A stretch of 64,000 nt of DNA, taken from contig NZ_JAFICC010000008.1 of assembly GCF_017833415.1 (NCBI RefSeq), positions 124,001-188,000 of the forward strand, written 5' to 3'. The notes beneath the pieces are model-generated. The model worked only from the letters and a program-made list of their open reading frames with translations. It was not told where the DNA came from and searched no databases. The position numbers were made by a program, and so were the translations under genes. Of this stretch, positions 44,432 through 53,450 are shown in pieces (the stretch's first letter is position 1; every line of letters begins with the position of its first letter). The DNA comes from Flavobacterium sp. 1355. Lineage in GTDB: Bacteria > Bacteroidota > Bacteroidia > Flavobacteriales > Flavobacteriaceae.

Positions 44432-45262
44432 ATGAAAAAAATTAAATCAATTTTGACCGTGTCGCTTATGGCGCTAATAGTATTATCTTGTAATAAAGAA
44501 GATGAGGCAGTTCCGACCAATCAGGAATCTCTAAAAGTAACACCGGAAGTACTAAGTAAAATGAAATCACTTTCACTTAATACTTCAGATGTTCAGGTTA
44601 TTCAAAATACTACTTTAGAGGGGACAACTGAGGATGCCTTCCTTGTAGAAGGAGATATTGTTATTACAAAAGATCAATTAGATAAAATGGATCTTCACGG
44701 CGGTATTACTACAGAACAATACCGTACTACTAATTTAGTTTCTGCTCCAAGAACGATTCGCGTCGTAGGCTTAACAGGAACCGGTTCATCAGCCTTGAGT
44801 ACAAACATGCGGAATGGATTGCAAGCGGCAATAAACAGATACAATAACTTAGGATTGTCAATTAACTTTACACTAACGTTTAGTTCAAGTACTTCAGGTG
44901 CAAACATTGTTGTAAGAAGACAAAATGGATCTGCCGGTGGAGTAGCGGGTTTCCCTTCAGGAGGAAATCCTTATAATTCAGTTACATTATATTCTGGATT
45001 AGATTCATATTCAACAAATGTAAATGCACACGTAGCGGCTCACGAAATCGGACACTGCATTGGTTTACGCCATACAGACTGGTTTAGCCGTCAAAGTTGT
45101 GGACAAAATTCAAACGAAGGAACGGCTGGCGTTGGAGCAATTCACATTCCGGGAACGCCTTCAGGATATGATTCTACTTCTTACATGTTAGCATGTTTCA
45201 ATTCAAGTGTAACAGGAGCTTTTAATGCTAACGATGTTACAGCTCTGAATTATTTATACTAA
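44432..45262 (+). CDS. M57-type HEIGH zinc metalloprotease, lipoprotein
   Basis: This 276-residue lipoprotein (LIVLSC then NKEDE) has a zinc-protease motif AHEIGHCIGLRHTDW (about 206-220), with the HEIGHxxGxxH ligands of metzincin-like M57/dual-action HEIGH peptidases. Upstream of it, LRNGLQAAINRYNNLGLSINFTLTF-like sequence gives the usual N-terminal subdomain. The acidic residues after the lipid Cys suggest surface display. It is divergent from the T9SS subtilisin, and both are likely extracellular proteases. A strong terminator follows. Confidence 0.88.
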   Translation: MKKIKSILTVSLMALIVLSCNKEDEAVPTNQESLKVTPEVLSKMKSLSLNTSDVQVIQNTTLEGTTEDAFLVEGDIVITKDQLDKMDLHGGITTEQYRTTNLVSAPRTIRVVGLTGTGSSALSTNMRNGLQAAINRYNNLGLSINFTLTFSSSTSGANIVVRRQNGSAGGVAGFPSGGNPYNSVTLYSGLDSYSTNVNAHVAAHEIGHCIGLRHTDWFSRQSCGQNSNEGTAGVGAIHIPGTPSGYDSTSYMLACFNSSVTGAFNANDVTALNYLY

Positions 45263-45293
45263 AAGTTGAGTTAGAATTGTCTTTACAAAATAT

Positions 45294-45337
45294 AAGAGGC
45301 TGTTTCACATCATTTGTGAAGCAGCTTCTCTTTTTTT
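45294..45337 (+). terminator. Terminator after the M57-type gene
   Basis: AAGAGGCTGTTTCACA pairs with TGTGAAGCAGCTTCTCTT with a small internal bulge, followed by seven T (45331-45337). Confidence 0.8.
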
Positions 45338-45443
45338 AGGCCTTTTTTGAAAACTTTAAAAATCTTGTTTTTCCTTTGTTTTCGGGCCTTACGGAGAATA
45401 TAAAGTTTCGAACTAAATTCGACAGAAAAAAGATGAGCTAATC

Positions 45444-45476
45444 AAAAAAAACGGGATAATTGAAAAATTATCCCGT
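45444..45476 (-). terminator. Terminator of the tmRNA gene
   Basis: On the minus strand ACGGGATAAT and ATTATCCCGT form a perfect 10-bp stem with a 6-base loop, followed by seven T (A-run 45444-45450 on the plus strand). Confidence 0.85.
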
Positions 45477-45480
45477 TCAG

Positions 45481-45873
45481 TGGAGTCGCCGGGAATCGAA
45501 CCCGGGTCCAAACAAGCAACTAAAGAGCTTTCTACGCGTTTATTTCCTGATTGGATTTTCGATGTTAAGCTAGGTCAGGAACAACCACTCAACACTTATC
45601 TTCTTAATTTCGAAATCCACCCGAAGCTCATGGAAATCTAGGTTTATTTTTACGGTTCCCCTATACTGAACGCCACAAACCAAGGCTTTCAAGGAGAATC
45701 CAGCTTCCCTATCTGATAGGGACGTGGCTAATCTTACTATAATTCGGATTATGCAGCTAAAGCGTAGTTATTTTCGCCGTGTAAAATTGTAAGATCTTAT
45801 ATTTACGAGCAAGGTCTCAATGCTCGACGTGCTTACTTTTCAATTCGACTTGCTGTCAAAACCAGTCGACCCC
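45481..45873 (-). ncRNA. ssrA: Transfer-messenger RNA (tmRNA)
   Basis: The minus strand begins GGGGTCGACTGGTTTTGACAG and ends with the T-arm and acceptor sequence GGTTCGATTCCCGGCGACTCCA. The acceptor stem GGGGTCG pairs with CGACTCC, with one G-U pair, and the T-loop GTTCGATTC is intact. The 3' CCA is not encoded and would be added. The tag frame (45778-45749) reads GENNYALAA and stop, typical of Bacteroidota. The RNA rescues stalled ribosomes and marks the unfinished protein for degradation. A -7 box TAAATTTG lies upstream at 45894-45887. Confidence 0.97.
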
Positions 45874-45886
45874 AAAAATGAGTTTG

Positions 45887-45894
45887 CAAATTTA
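45887..45894 (-). promoter_or_regulatory. -7 box of the tmRNA gene
   Basis: On the minus strand TAAATTTG matches TAnnTTTG, 13 bases before the mature 5' end. A short leader would be removed by RNase P. Confidence 0.55.
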
Positions 45895-45938
45895 TACTAT
45901 TTGCAATTACTTTATATTAAAATTTTCAGAAAATTTGC

Positions 45939-47141
45939 TTATTCTTCGTCTTTAAAAATAAACGGGTAATCTCCAAAAATAGGAGCCAGTTTACGAACAG
46001 CATACGTCTTTCTTGTCATTTTATTAGACAAAGCGATAATCGTAACATTTTCCTTCATCAGAGTAACATAAGAAGAGGTATTACCATGCCACCATCCATT
46101 ATGAAAATAATAATTCTGTCCCGTTTCCCAATTAATCATTCTGATTCCAAGGCCGTAATTTTTAGTTCCTTTACGCTCATTACTATAACCGGTATAGACT
46201 TGTTTCAGTAACTCTGGTTTAAGAAAGTCTGGTGAATTTCTGGCCCTGTCAAATTTTAAAAGGTCTCTTGCTGTTGAGAATATGTTTTTATCTCCATACA
46301 CATTATCCAGATAATCAAAACCTATTTCTACACCGTTGCCTTTATAAGAAGGAACAATTTTTTTTCTGTCTTTATCATCATCAAAAACATAGGTATGCGT
46401 CATTCCCAAAGGTTTAAAAATCATTTCAGACATGGCTTCTTTATATGTGAGGCCCGTAATTTTTTCGATAATAAGCGCCAGCATTGCATAATTGGTATTG
46501 CAGTAACTAAAACGTGTTCCGGTGGCCGCTTCTAATCCGATATTTTTGGTGGCCAAAATATCCAATATATCTTTGTTGGTTAACTGATTATGTCTGTCCC
46601 AAACCGATTTGTCCCTGTCTGTAAAATAGGCATAATTGCGCATTCCCGTACGATGGCTCAACAACATTCTTATGGTACATTCTTCATAAGGAAAAGTTTT
46701 CAAAATCGTATTTACTTTCTGGTCCAAATCAATTTTACCTGCATTTACTAATTTTAAAACTGCTGTAGCAGTCAAAACTTTAGTTACAGAGGCAATTTGT
46801 ACTGGCGTTTCTGATGTTATTTTTGTTCCTTCGTTTTTATTTGCATAACCATTGTACTTTTCATAAATAATCTGGCCATTTCGCGCTACCAAAAAACTTC
46901 CGTTCATACTGTTGTTTGGCCAGTTTTTATAATAAAAATGATTTATTCTGCCGATTACTGAATTTTTGTAAGCCTGAGAAATCTTTTTTTCAGGACCTAA
47001 CGGCTTCATTTTGGGTAATGTATCTTCGACTGTCTCGACAGTAGCTTTTTGTGTAGTTTTATCTTTGCCACATGAACTTAAAATCAGTAAAGAAATAAGT
47101 ATTTGTGGTATCTTTGTTTTTTTAAGGAAAATCATTTTCAT
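45939..47141 (-). CDS. Class C beta-lactamase-like serine hydrolase, lipoprotein
   Basis: This is a 400-residue protein with a lipoprotein signal (LLILSSC) and a beta-lactamase/transpeptidase fold. The SxxK motif is SVTK in VQIASVTKVLTATAVLKL (about 118), the YxN motif is YCN in RFSYCNTNYAMLALIIEKITG, and HNGWWHG near the C-terminus is the KTG equivalent. Members include penicillin-binding-protein-related esterases and D-aminopeptidases, so antibiotic hydrolysis should not be assumed. Two in-frame ATGs (47141 and 47135) are equally possible starts. Confidence 0.88.
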   Translation of the reverse strand: MKMIFLKKTKIPQILISLLILSSCGKDKTTQKATVETVEDTLPKMKPLGPEKKISQAYKNSVIGRINHFYYKNWPNNSMNGSFLVARNGQIIYEKYNGYANKNEGTKITSETPVQIASVTKVLTATAVLKLVNAGKIDLDQKVNTILKTFPYEECTIRMLLSHRTGMRNYAYFTDRDKSVWDRHNQLTNKDILDILATKNIGLEAATGTRFSYCNTNYAMLALIIEKITGLTYKEAMSEMIFKPLGMTHTYVFDDDKDRKKIVPSYKGNGVEIGFDYLDNVYGDKNIFSTARDLLKFDRARNSPDFLKPELLKQVYTGYSNERKGTKNYGLGIRMINWETGQNYYFHNGWWHGNTSSYVTLMKENVTIIALSNKMTRKTYAVRKLAPIFGDYPFIFKDEE

Positions 47142-47321
47142 CGTTCTTTAAAAACAAATATATCGAATTCAATTTTGTTGTTTTCTCAGTTTTAAGGCTT
47201 AAAACTCATCTTTTTAACATTGTTTTAACTATGATAAACTTTAATTCATTGTTTATCAGCTTTTAATGTTTTTTAAGCATTCTAAATAACAATTTTAAAA
47301 CAAAATTTTAACTAAATTTGT

Positions 47322-47329
47322 TATATTTG
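47322..47329 (+). promoter_or_regulatory. -7 box of the dehydrogenase gene
   Basis: TATATTTG matches TAnnTTTG 52 bases before the ATG. A second match, TAAATTTG, lies just upstream (47313-47320). Confidence 0.5.
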
Positions 47330-47381
47330 AAACAAATAACTTTAAAAAAGTTATATATTAAACTAACAAAACCTATTAGAA

Positions 47382-48584
47382 ATGAAGTTTGGAATTATAA
47401 AAGAAAGAAAAAATCCACCTGATAGAAGAGTTGTTTTTTCTCCAGGTGAATTAACCAGATTAAAACAATTATATCATGATGCGATTGTAAAAGTAGAAAG
47501 TTCTGATATCAGAATATTTTCGGATGATGATTATAAAAACATGGGAATAGCGGTTACTGACGATGTTGCTGATTGTGACGTTTTGTTTGGGGTAAAAGAA
47601 GTTCCTGTTGATGATTTAATTCCAAATAAAGCGTATTTCTTTTTTTCACATACTATAAAAAAACAGCCTTATAACCGAAAATTGCTACAAGCAGTTTTAG
47701 CCAAAAATATTGATTTATACGATCATGAAACTATCGTTGACAGCCATTTGCGAAGATTGATTGGTTTTGGAAAGTATGCCGGAATGGTTGGTGTCTATAA
47801 CGGAATTCGTGCGTTTGGAATAAAATTTGAATTATTTAAATTGCCAAAAGCAGAAACTCTAGCCGGAAAAGATGCCCTGATTATGCATCTGAAACGTATA
47901 ACGCTGCCACCTTTAAAATTTGTTATTACCGGAACCGGAAAGGTAGGAAGCGGAGCAAAAGAAATTCTGGACGCTATAAAAGTAAAAGAAATCACTATTG
48001 ATAATTATTTGACAAAAAACTATACACAGCCGGTTTATGTACAATTGGATGTTTTAGAATATAATAAACGAATAGATGGACAGGTTCTTGATTTTAATGA
48101 TTTTGTAGAACATCCGGAAGAATATGTTTCTGATTTCGAAAAATTTACAAAAGTAACAGATATTTATTTTGCAGGACATTTTCATGCTAGTGGTGCTCCA
48201 ATGATTTTAACCCGCGAAATGTTGAACGCCAGTAACAATAAGATAAAAGTAGTTGCCGATATTTCTTGTGATGTAAACGGTCCAATTGCCTGTACCATAC
48301 GTTCTTCTACAATTGCAGAACCTATTTATGGATATTGGCCAGTTGAAGGTAAGGAAGTTGATGTTTTTCACCCGGGAGCAATTGTAGTAATGGCTGTGGA
48401 CAATCTTCCATGTGAAATTCCTAAAGATGCAAGCGAAGGTTTTGGAGAACAATTCATGGAACACGTAATTCCTGCTTTTTTTAACGGTGACAAAGACGGA
48501 ATTCTTAATCGTTCAAAAATGACAGAAAATGGAAAATTAACCCCAAGATTTAGTTATTTACAAGATTATGTAGACGGGAAATAG
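47382..48584 (+). CDS. NAD(P)-dependent alanine/saccharopine dehydrogenase-like enzyme
   Basis: This 400-residue cytoplasmic protein has the alanine dehydrogenase/PNT fold. The N-terminal catalytic half contains KERKNPPDRRVVFSPGEL (with the substrate-binding Lys/Arg), LFGVKEVP, YFFFSHTIKKQPYN and DHETIVD. The nucleotide-binding half contains VITGTGKVGSGAKEIL (about 186-201). ADISCDVNGPIACTIRSSTIAEPIYGY is characteristic of the lysine-forming saccharopine dehydrogenase branch. It may reduce or oxidise an amino-acid derivative, but the physiological substrate cannot be assigned. It is monocistronic with its own promoter, and its stop faces a large hairpin. Confidence 0.82.
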   Translation: MKFGIIKERKNPPDRRVVFSPGELTRLKQLYHDAIVKVESSDIRIFSDDDYKNMGIAVTDDVADCDVLFGVKEVPVDDLIPNKAYFFFSHTIKKQPYNRKLLQAVLAKNIDLYDHETIVDSHLRRLIGFGKYAGMVGVYNGIRAFGIKFELFKLPKAETLAGKDALIMHLKRITLPPLKFVITGTGKVGSGAKEILDAIKVKEITIDNYLTKNYTQPVYVQLDVLEYNKRIDGQVLDFNDFVEHPEEYVSDFEKFTKVTDIYFAGHFHASGAPMILTREMLNASNNKIKVVADISCDVNGPIACTIRSSTIAEPIYGYWPVEGKEVDVFHPGAIVVMAVDNLPCEIPKDASEGFGEQFMEHVIPAFFNGDKDGILNRSKMTENGKLTPRFSYLQDYVDGK

Positions 48585-48621
48585 TTTCAAGTTTCAGATT
48601 TCAGGCTGCTTTACATAAATT

Positions 48622-48712
48622 TAACCGCAAAGTTCGCAAGGTTTTTACGCTAAGTACACAAAGTTATTTTCTTTGCGAACCTTGCGTAAAAACCTTGCGA
48701 ACTTTGCGGTTA
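48622..48712. repeat. 29-bp perfect inverted repeat between convergent genes
   Basis: The arms 48622-48650 (starting TAACCGCAAAGTTCGC) and 48684-48712 (ending GCGAACTTTGCGGTTA) are perfect complements over 29 bases, with a 33-base loop. The loop repeats the CACAAAG and CTTTGCG words. The GCAAAGTTCGCAAGG word is of a type I associate with dispersed intergenic repeats in Flavobacterium. It lies between the dehydrogenase and fumC stops and could terminate both. Confidence 0.85.
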
Positions 48713-48752
48713 GATCACACAAGACTAAACCTGAAACTTTTAAAATAGACCT

Positions 48753-50138
48753 TTAAACCATTTCCTCTGGTTTTACCCACGCATCAAAATCCTCAGCAGA
48801 TACGTAACCTAAACGTACAGCTTCATCCTTAAGAGTAGTTCCGTTTTTGTGTGCGGTCTGGGCAATTTCGGCAGCTTTGTAATATCCTATTTTAGTATTT
48901 AATGCAGTAACAAGCATCAATGAATTATCTACCAATTCTTTGATGCGTATGTGATTCGGTTCAATTCCCTGTGCACAATGTTCGTCAAACGAAATGCAGG
49001 CATCTCCCAGTAAGCGTGCTGATTGTAAAAAATTAGCTGCCATAACCGGCTTAAAAACATTTAGTTCATAATGTCCCTGCATTCCGCCTACAGCAATCGC
49101 CATGTCATTTCCTATTACCTGCGCACAAACCATTGTTAGAGCCTCACATTGTGTTGGGTTTACTTTTCCGGGCATGATTGAAGATCCCGGTTCGTTTTCG
49201 GGTATAAGAATTTCACCAATTCCAGAACGTGGGCCAGAAGCCAGCATTCTGATATCGTTTGCAATCTTATTTAAGGATACAGCCAATTGTTTTAATGCTC
49301 CATGCGTTTCTACAATTGCATCATGCGCAGCCAAAGCCTCAAATTTATTTTCGGCAGTTACAAAAGGATGATTGGTAAATTTGGCAATGTATTCTGCTAC
49401 TTTTACATCATAACCTTTTGGAGTATTCAATCCGGTTCCAACAGCAGTTCCGCCAAGTGCAATTTCAGATAAATGTGCTAATGTATTTTTTAAAGCTTTT
49501 AATCCGAAAGTTAATTGTGACGCGTAGCCGGAAATTTCCTGACCAAGTGTAAGGGGAGTAGCATCCATAAGATGGGTACGTCCGATTTTTACAACAGCTG
49601 CAAATTCTGCTGATTTTGCCAGTAAGGTATCCCGTAATTTTTCGACTCCCGGAATGGTCGTTTCAACAACCATTTTATAAGCTGCAATATGCATCCCGGT
49701 CGGGAAGGTATCGTTGGATGACTGTGATTTGTTTACATCATCATTGGCTTTTATAAACTGTTCTCCTTCACCAATTTCAAAACCTTTAAGAACCTGAGCA
49801 CGGTTGGCGATTACTTCATTTACATTCATATTACTTTGCGTTCCGGAACCCGTCTGCCAGATTACCAGCGGAAACTGATCGTCTAGTTTTCCGGCCAGGA
49901 TTTCATCGCAGACTGCGGCAATTGCATCTCTTTTTTCGATTGGCAAAACCCCCAGATCATGATTTGCATAAGCCGCGGCTTTTTTTAGATAGGCAAATCC
50001 TTCTATAATTTCCTGAGGCATAGATGCCGATGGCCCAATTTTGAAATTATTTCTTGAACGTTCTGTCTGTGCACCCCAATATTTGTCGGCTGGGACCTGA
50101 ACTTCTCCCATGGTGTCTTTTTCTATTCTGTATTTCAT
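48753..50138 (-). CDS. fumC: Class II fumarate hydratase
   Basis: This 461-residue homotetrameric fumarase interconverts fumarate and malate in the citric acid cycle. It has [18 protein letters not shown] (about 100-117), [33 protein letters not shown] with the catalytic His, and the superfamily signature [15 protein letters not shown] (about 320). Length and order are as in E. coli FumC. The N-terminal [26 protein letters not shown] is typical. It is monocistronic, and a dispersed repeat and a structured element lie upstream of it. Confidence 0.96.
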   Translation of the reverse strand: MKYRIEKDTMGEVQVPADKYWGAQTERSRNNFKIGPSASMPQEIIEGFAYLKKAAAYANHDLGVLPIEKRDAIAAVCDEILAGKLDDQFPLVIWQTGSGTQSNMNVNEVIANRAQVLKGFEIGEGEQFIKANDDVNKSQSSNDTFPTGMHIAAYKMVVETTIPGVEKLRDTLLAKSAEFAAVVKIGRTHLMDATPLTLGQEISGYASQLTFGLKALKNTLAHLSEIALGGTAVGTGLNTPKGYDVKVAEYIAKFTNHPFVTAENKFEALAAHDAIVETHGALKQLAVSLNKIANDIRMLASGPRSGIGEILIPENEPGSSIMPGKVNPTQCEALTMVCAQVIGNDMAIAVGGMQGHYELNVFKPVMAANFLQSARLLGDACISFDEHCAQGIEPNHIRIKELVDNSLMLVTALNTKIGYYKAAEIAQTAHKNGTTLKDEAVRLGYVSAEDFDAWVKPEEMV

Positions 50139-50188
50139 TGTATATAGTTTGTTGTAAAATGTTATTCGTAAATGGTGTGGTAAATTGA

Positions 50189-50240
50189 ACGCGGATTACG
50201 CAGATTTACTTCGTGAAAACACTGATTAAAACGGATTTTT
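50189..50240. repeat. Probable dispersed intergenic repeat
   Basis: The stretch contains GCGGATTACGCAGATTT and, 20 bases on, GATTAAAACGGATTTTTAC, two related words. I remember similar GCGGATTACGC-type words scattered in Flavobacterium intergenic DNA, but no second copy is in this window, so this rests on memory. Confidence 0.35.
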
Positions 50241-50270
50241 ACTTTTGTTTTTAAAATTTCTTTTGAAAAC

Positions 50271-50352
50271 GAGCCCTAGCCCTGATGGAAACGGCATCCT
50301 TTTGTGGCGGGGTTCGCCACAAAAGATACAGTGGACAGCAGGAAACAGCTCC
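50271..50352 (+). ncRNA. Candidate structured RNA element
   Basis: An 82-base, unusually GC-rich island in AT-rich DNA. GAGC (50271-50274) can pair with GCTC (50348-50351) to close it. Inside, CTTTTGTGGCG (50299-50309) and CGCCACAAAAG (50315-50325) form a perfect 11-bp hairpin. The unpaired flanks CCCTAGCCCTGATGG-AAACGGCAT and TACAGTGGACAGCAGGAAACA look like conserved internal-loop sequence. I recall near-identical elements in many Flavobacterium genomes, but I cannot confirm any catalogued name. Orientation is uncertain; no open frame fits it. Confidence 0.5.
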
Positions 50353-50473
50353 TGAAAACACTCATAATATTCTAATTTAGACAGTTAAATAATCTTCGAA
50401 AAAAAAGCTTATTTAAAATGAGTATAAATATACTTATAATTGTCATTTTATAAAAATTGATTTGGTTTTTATT

Positions 50474-50504
50474 GGCAAGGAAAAATATATAAACTACATT
50501 TGTA
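50474..50504 (+). promoter_or_regulatory. Promoter of the small membrane protein gene
   Basis: TTG (50474-50476), a 20-base spacer and TACATTTG (50497-50504) give a full -33/-7 Bacteroidota promoter. This places the transcript start near 50511 and rules out the in-frame TTG at 50500 as start codon. Confidence 0.7.
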
Positions 50505-50529
50505 CTTACATTCAAAAATTCCGGAAAAC

Positions 50530-50700
50530 ATGTTTGAATTTTCACAGTACTTAGGTTTTTTACTTTTCTTGACCATACTAACTATAGGGTTTTGGTTGAT
50601 GTTTTTCTTAGTTGGTTTCGTATCTTATTGGGTTACGGGAGCAAGCTGGGAAATGTTCAAAGAGAAAAGAGCTAAAAAAAGACAAGAACAGTCAATTTAA
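50530..50700 (+). CDS. Small membrane protein of unknown function
   Basis: This 56-residue protein has one or two hydrophobic segments (YLGFLLFLTILTIGFWLMFFLVGFVSYWV, about residues 6-36). A short tail follows that turns strongly basic (MFKEKRAKKRQEQS), giving an inside-facing C-terminus. It has its own promoter and terminator, and codon use looks like that of the neighbours, so it is very probably a real gene. I recognise no family. It is not part of an operon. Confidence 0.7.
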   Translation: MFEFSQYLGFLLFLTILTIGFWLMFFLVGFVSYWVTGASWEMFKEKRAKKRQEQSI

Positions 50701-50718
50701 TTTTTAAATTGATTTCAA

Positions 50719-50751
50719 TAAAAAAGGACCCGTTTTGCGAGTCCTTTTTTT
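50719..50751 (+). terminator. Terminator of the small membrane protein gene
   Basis: AAAAAGGACCCG and CGAGTCCTTTTT form a stem with one mismatch around a TTTTG loop, followed by T to 50751. Confidence 0.8.
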
Positions 50752-50761
50752 ATGCATATAA

Positions 50762-50899
50762 ATTAAATTCCAATTTTTAAATTCCAAATTCCAATCAAAA
50801 GAATTCAAAATTGAATAAAAAAATCCAAATTTCAATCTTCTAAAACTCAAATAAAAGTCTTGCTAATTGGAATTTGGATTTTTTTTATTGGAATTTAAT
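50762..50899. repeat. Nested inverted repeats of the AAATTCCAA type
   Basis: ATTAAATTCCAAT (50762-50774) is complementary to ATTGGAATTTAAT (50887-50899), and CCAAATTCCAAT (50784-50795) to ATTGGAATTTGG (50866-50877). The AAATTCCAA word recurs within the arms and again at 55910-55953. It fills the gap between a plus-strand gene and the convergent TonB receptor gene. Confidence 0.65.
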
Positions 50900-50907
50900 A
50901 ACTAGGG

Positions 50908-53358
50908 TTATCCCGGAAATTCGCCGCCGCCTTCGCCGCCGCCATCATTTTTAGGAGCTGTATTTTTATCTCTTTCATTTTTAGCTTTGTTAAAACGATA
51001 GGTAAACGATAAGTTGAACTGACGTTTACGAAATTGCATTTCACCATAAGAGGTTTGATTTTCAAGATACGTGTATGATTTCATGATTCTTGAATTGAAA
51101 ACATCGCTGATATTGAACGCAACTGTTGCTTTGTCTTTTAAGATATCTTTACTAAAGGCAGTGTTCATTCCAAACTGGCCAAGGTTTTTTCCTTGTGCTG
51201 TTTTTTGTTCGCCATTATACATTGCAGTCAGCTGCCAGTCAATTTTGTATGGTAAAGTTACCTTCGAGTTGATTCTGGCAAACCATGAATTTGCTTTATT
51301 GTCAAGATCCTGAACAACAGTATTTCCATCTGCATCTATATAACTATTCTCTCCTGTTGTTTGTACGTTGAAGAAATTAAAATTACTATTTACTTTCCAC
51401 CATTTAAAAGCGGTATAGTTTAACGTGAATTCAAAACCGAATTTTTGTTCTTTACCTAAATTAATTGGCTTACTTACAATTACCGGAATTCCATCTACAT
51501 TTTTACCATTTGGAGATCGTACAAAGCTGAAAACGTCTTTTGTGTCTTCAAAATAAGCTGATGTGTTGAATGTTAATTTGTCCCAGCGTTTGATATAACC
51601 AATATCATATTTGTCTGTTAGAGAAGGGTCTAAATCTGGATTTCCCTGAAAGATGTTAATGTTACTAGAATAATTTACAGCCGGATTCATAAAACGTCCC
51701 CTGGGGCGTGATAAACGTTTGCTGTAACTTGCAGTAAAATTACTCTGATCTGAAATTTCGTAGCTAATAAAAGCGCTTGGAAATAAGTTGTTGTACTTTT
51801 TGGTATTAAACTCATTGGTGTCCAGAAGATTTACCTGAATATTGGTGTCTTCCCAGCGCAGGCCAAATAAATAAGAGAATTTGTTTACTTTGAAACCATA
51901 CTGAGTGTAAAACGCATTTATGTTTTCTTTATATTCCAGCGTATTAGATAAATCGGTCAGCAATTCTCCTTGCGGATCCAGAACATAATATTCATTATTT
52001 AAATCACCAAAACTCCCTTTGTATCCGGCTTCAAACTGGCTTCCTTCGCTTATTGGCAAAACATAATCTGCCTGAAGCTGAACTTGTTTCTGAACCTGAT
52101 CGTTTAAGGTGCTGTTGTAATTTTGTGACCCGGAAATAAAACTATTGCTATCATCTGTATTTCTGGAAATAGAGGCATCGACTGTTAGTTTATGGCCTTT
52201 ATCATTAAAATTTTTGATTAAGTTCGAAGTATATTCGACATTTTGGCTACCGGTATCCCCATCATTTAATCGATAAGTAGAACCTGTAAAAATACGATTG
52301 GCATCGAAATTATTATAATTAATTAAATCACGATCTTCGCCATTATTTTTTTGATAATTGATCGCATTGGTCCAAAAAGTCGTTGGAGTAATCGTCCATT
52401 CAATTCCGGCTCTTCCGTTAAAACCCTCTCTGGTTCTTTTAGTGTCACGATCTTCATCTAAAAAGTTTTTGGTAGAACCATCCGGATTAAAATATTCAGA
52501 ATTGGTTAAACCCTGACCCTCGTTTGTTCTGTAGTTATAACCGGCTGTAGTGAAGTAATTTAATTTTTCTGTTTTATAATTTAAGTTGGCACTTAAACCA
52601 TAAGTTTCAGGAAGTCCTGTAGAAGCAATAAAAGTTCCGTTGAAACCCTGATTTTTACCTTTTTTCAGAATGATATTAATTAAACCCGAACCTCCTTCGG
52701 CATCATAACGTGCAGACGGGTTGGTGATTACTTCAACCTTATCAATAGCATCTGCAGGCAGCTGGCGTAAAGCTTCTGCAACGTTAATTGCATTTGAAGG
52801 TCTTCCGTCAATTAAAATCCTGATATTGTCACTTCCTCTTAAGCTTACATTTCCTTCGGTATCTACAGAAACAGAAGGCACATTATCAAGAACGTCACTC
52901 ACAGTTCCGCCTTTTACCATCATATCCTGACCGACATTGTAGACTTTTTTGTCCAGTTTTATTTCTACTGTCGATTTTTCGGCGCGCACGACAACTTCAT
53001 TTAATTGTGCAGCGTCTTCAGAGAGGTTTATATTCCCTAAATTGGTATCGCTTTCGATCGTTCTTTGTTTTATTTCAGTTGGTTTAAACGAAATAAATTC
53101 TATTTTGATATCGTAAACACCAGGAGCGACTGCAATTTCAAATTCTCCTTTTGGGTTGGTAATTCCTCCCGCAATTACTTTTGTATCATTAAGAGCAGTT
53201 ATAGAAATTGTAGCATATTCCAAAGGCTGTTTGCTTACTTTTTCAAAAACTTTTCCGGTAACTTTTACTTTGGCTCTTCCAGCTGGGGGCTGTTGTGCAT
53301 AGTTGTAAAAACTTGTAAGCAACAATACAAGTATTACAGCAAATTTGATTTTTTTCAT
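50908..53358 (-). CDS. TonB-dependent receptor (outer-membrane beta-barrel family)
   Basis: This is an 816-residue outer-membrane protein. After a signal peptide (VILVLLLTSFYNYA) comes a carboxypeptidase-regulatory-like domain (about 32-110, VKVTGKVFEKVSKQPLEYATISI). The plug follows (LNEVVVRAEKSTVEIKLDKKVYNVGQDM, VSDVLDNVPSVSVDTEGNVSLRGSDNIRILIDGRPS, GLINIILKKGKNQGF), then the barrel ending QFNLSFTYRFN. It has no SusD partner, so it is not a SusC-type importer. The C-terminal tail after the last strand (KNERDKN... GGGEGGGEFPG) is extra and glycine-rich. The substrate is unknown. Confidence 0.9.
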   Translation of the reverse strand: MKKIKFAVILVLLLTSFYNYAQQPPAGRAKVKVTGKVFEKVSKQPLEYATISITALNDTKVIAGGITNPKGEFEIAVAPGVYDIKIEFISFKPTEIKQRTIESDTNLGNINLSEDAAQLNEVVVRAEKSTVEIKLDKKVYNVGQDMMVKGGTVSDVLDNVPSVSVDTEGNVSLRGSDNIRILIDGRPSNAINVAEALRQLPADAIDKVEVITNPSARYDAEGGSGLINIILKKGKNQGFNGTFIASTGLPETYGLSANLNYKTEKLNYFTTAGYNYRTNEGQGLTNSEYFNPDGSTKNFLDEDRDTKRTREGFNGRAGIEWTITPTTFWTNAINYQKNNGEDRDLINYNNFDANRIFTGSTYRLNDGDTGSQNVEYTSNLIKNFNDKGHKLTVDASISRNTDDSNSFISGSQNYNSTLNDQVQKQVQLQADYVLPISEGSQFEAGYKGSFGDLNNEYYVLDPQGELLTDLSNTLEYKENINAFYTQYGFKVNKFSYLFGLRWEDTNIQVNLLDTNEFNTKKYNNLFPSAFISYEISDQSNFTASYSKRLSRPRGRFMNPAVNYSSNINIFQGNPDLDPSLTDKYDIGYIKRWDKLTFNTSAYFEDTKDVFSFVRSPNGKNVDGIPVIVSKPINLGKEQKFGFEFTLNYTAFKWWKVNSNFNFFNVQTTGENSYIDADGNTVVQDLDNKANSWFARINSKVTLPYKIDWQLTAMYNGEQKTAQGKNLGQFGMNTAFSKDILKDKATVAFNISDVFNSRIMKSYTYLENQTSYGEMQFRKRQFNLSFTYRFNKAKNERDKNTAPKNDGGGEGGGEFPG

Positions 53359-53450
53359 TGTTTTTTTTGGCTTTTACCTTTTAGATTCCAAATTTAGCTT
53401 TTGGTTTAATCGGCAAAGTCACAAAAAAATGTTAATGCGCTTTTTTATAA

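Noticed and set aside
45481..45873. A tRNA gene, suggested by the GGTTCGATTCC T-arm
   Set aside because: The tRNA-like end belongs to the tmRNA, whose tag frame and acceptor stem are complete; no separate tRNA fits.
45939..47141. A true antibiotic-hydrolysing beta-lactamase regulated by the BlaI-M56 pair
   Set aside because: The SxxK and YxN motifs are shared by many non-lactamase hydrolases, it is 7.5 kb from the regulator, and no ACTAATNNATTAGT site was seen before it.
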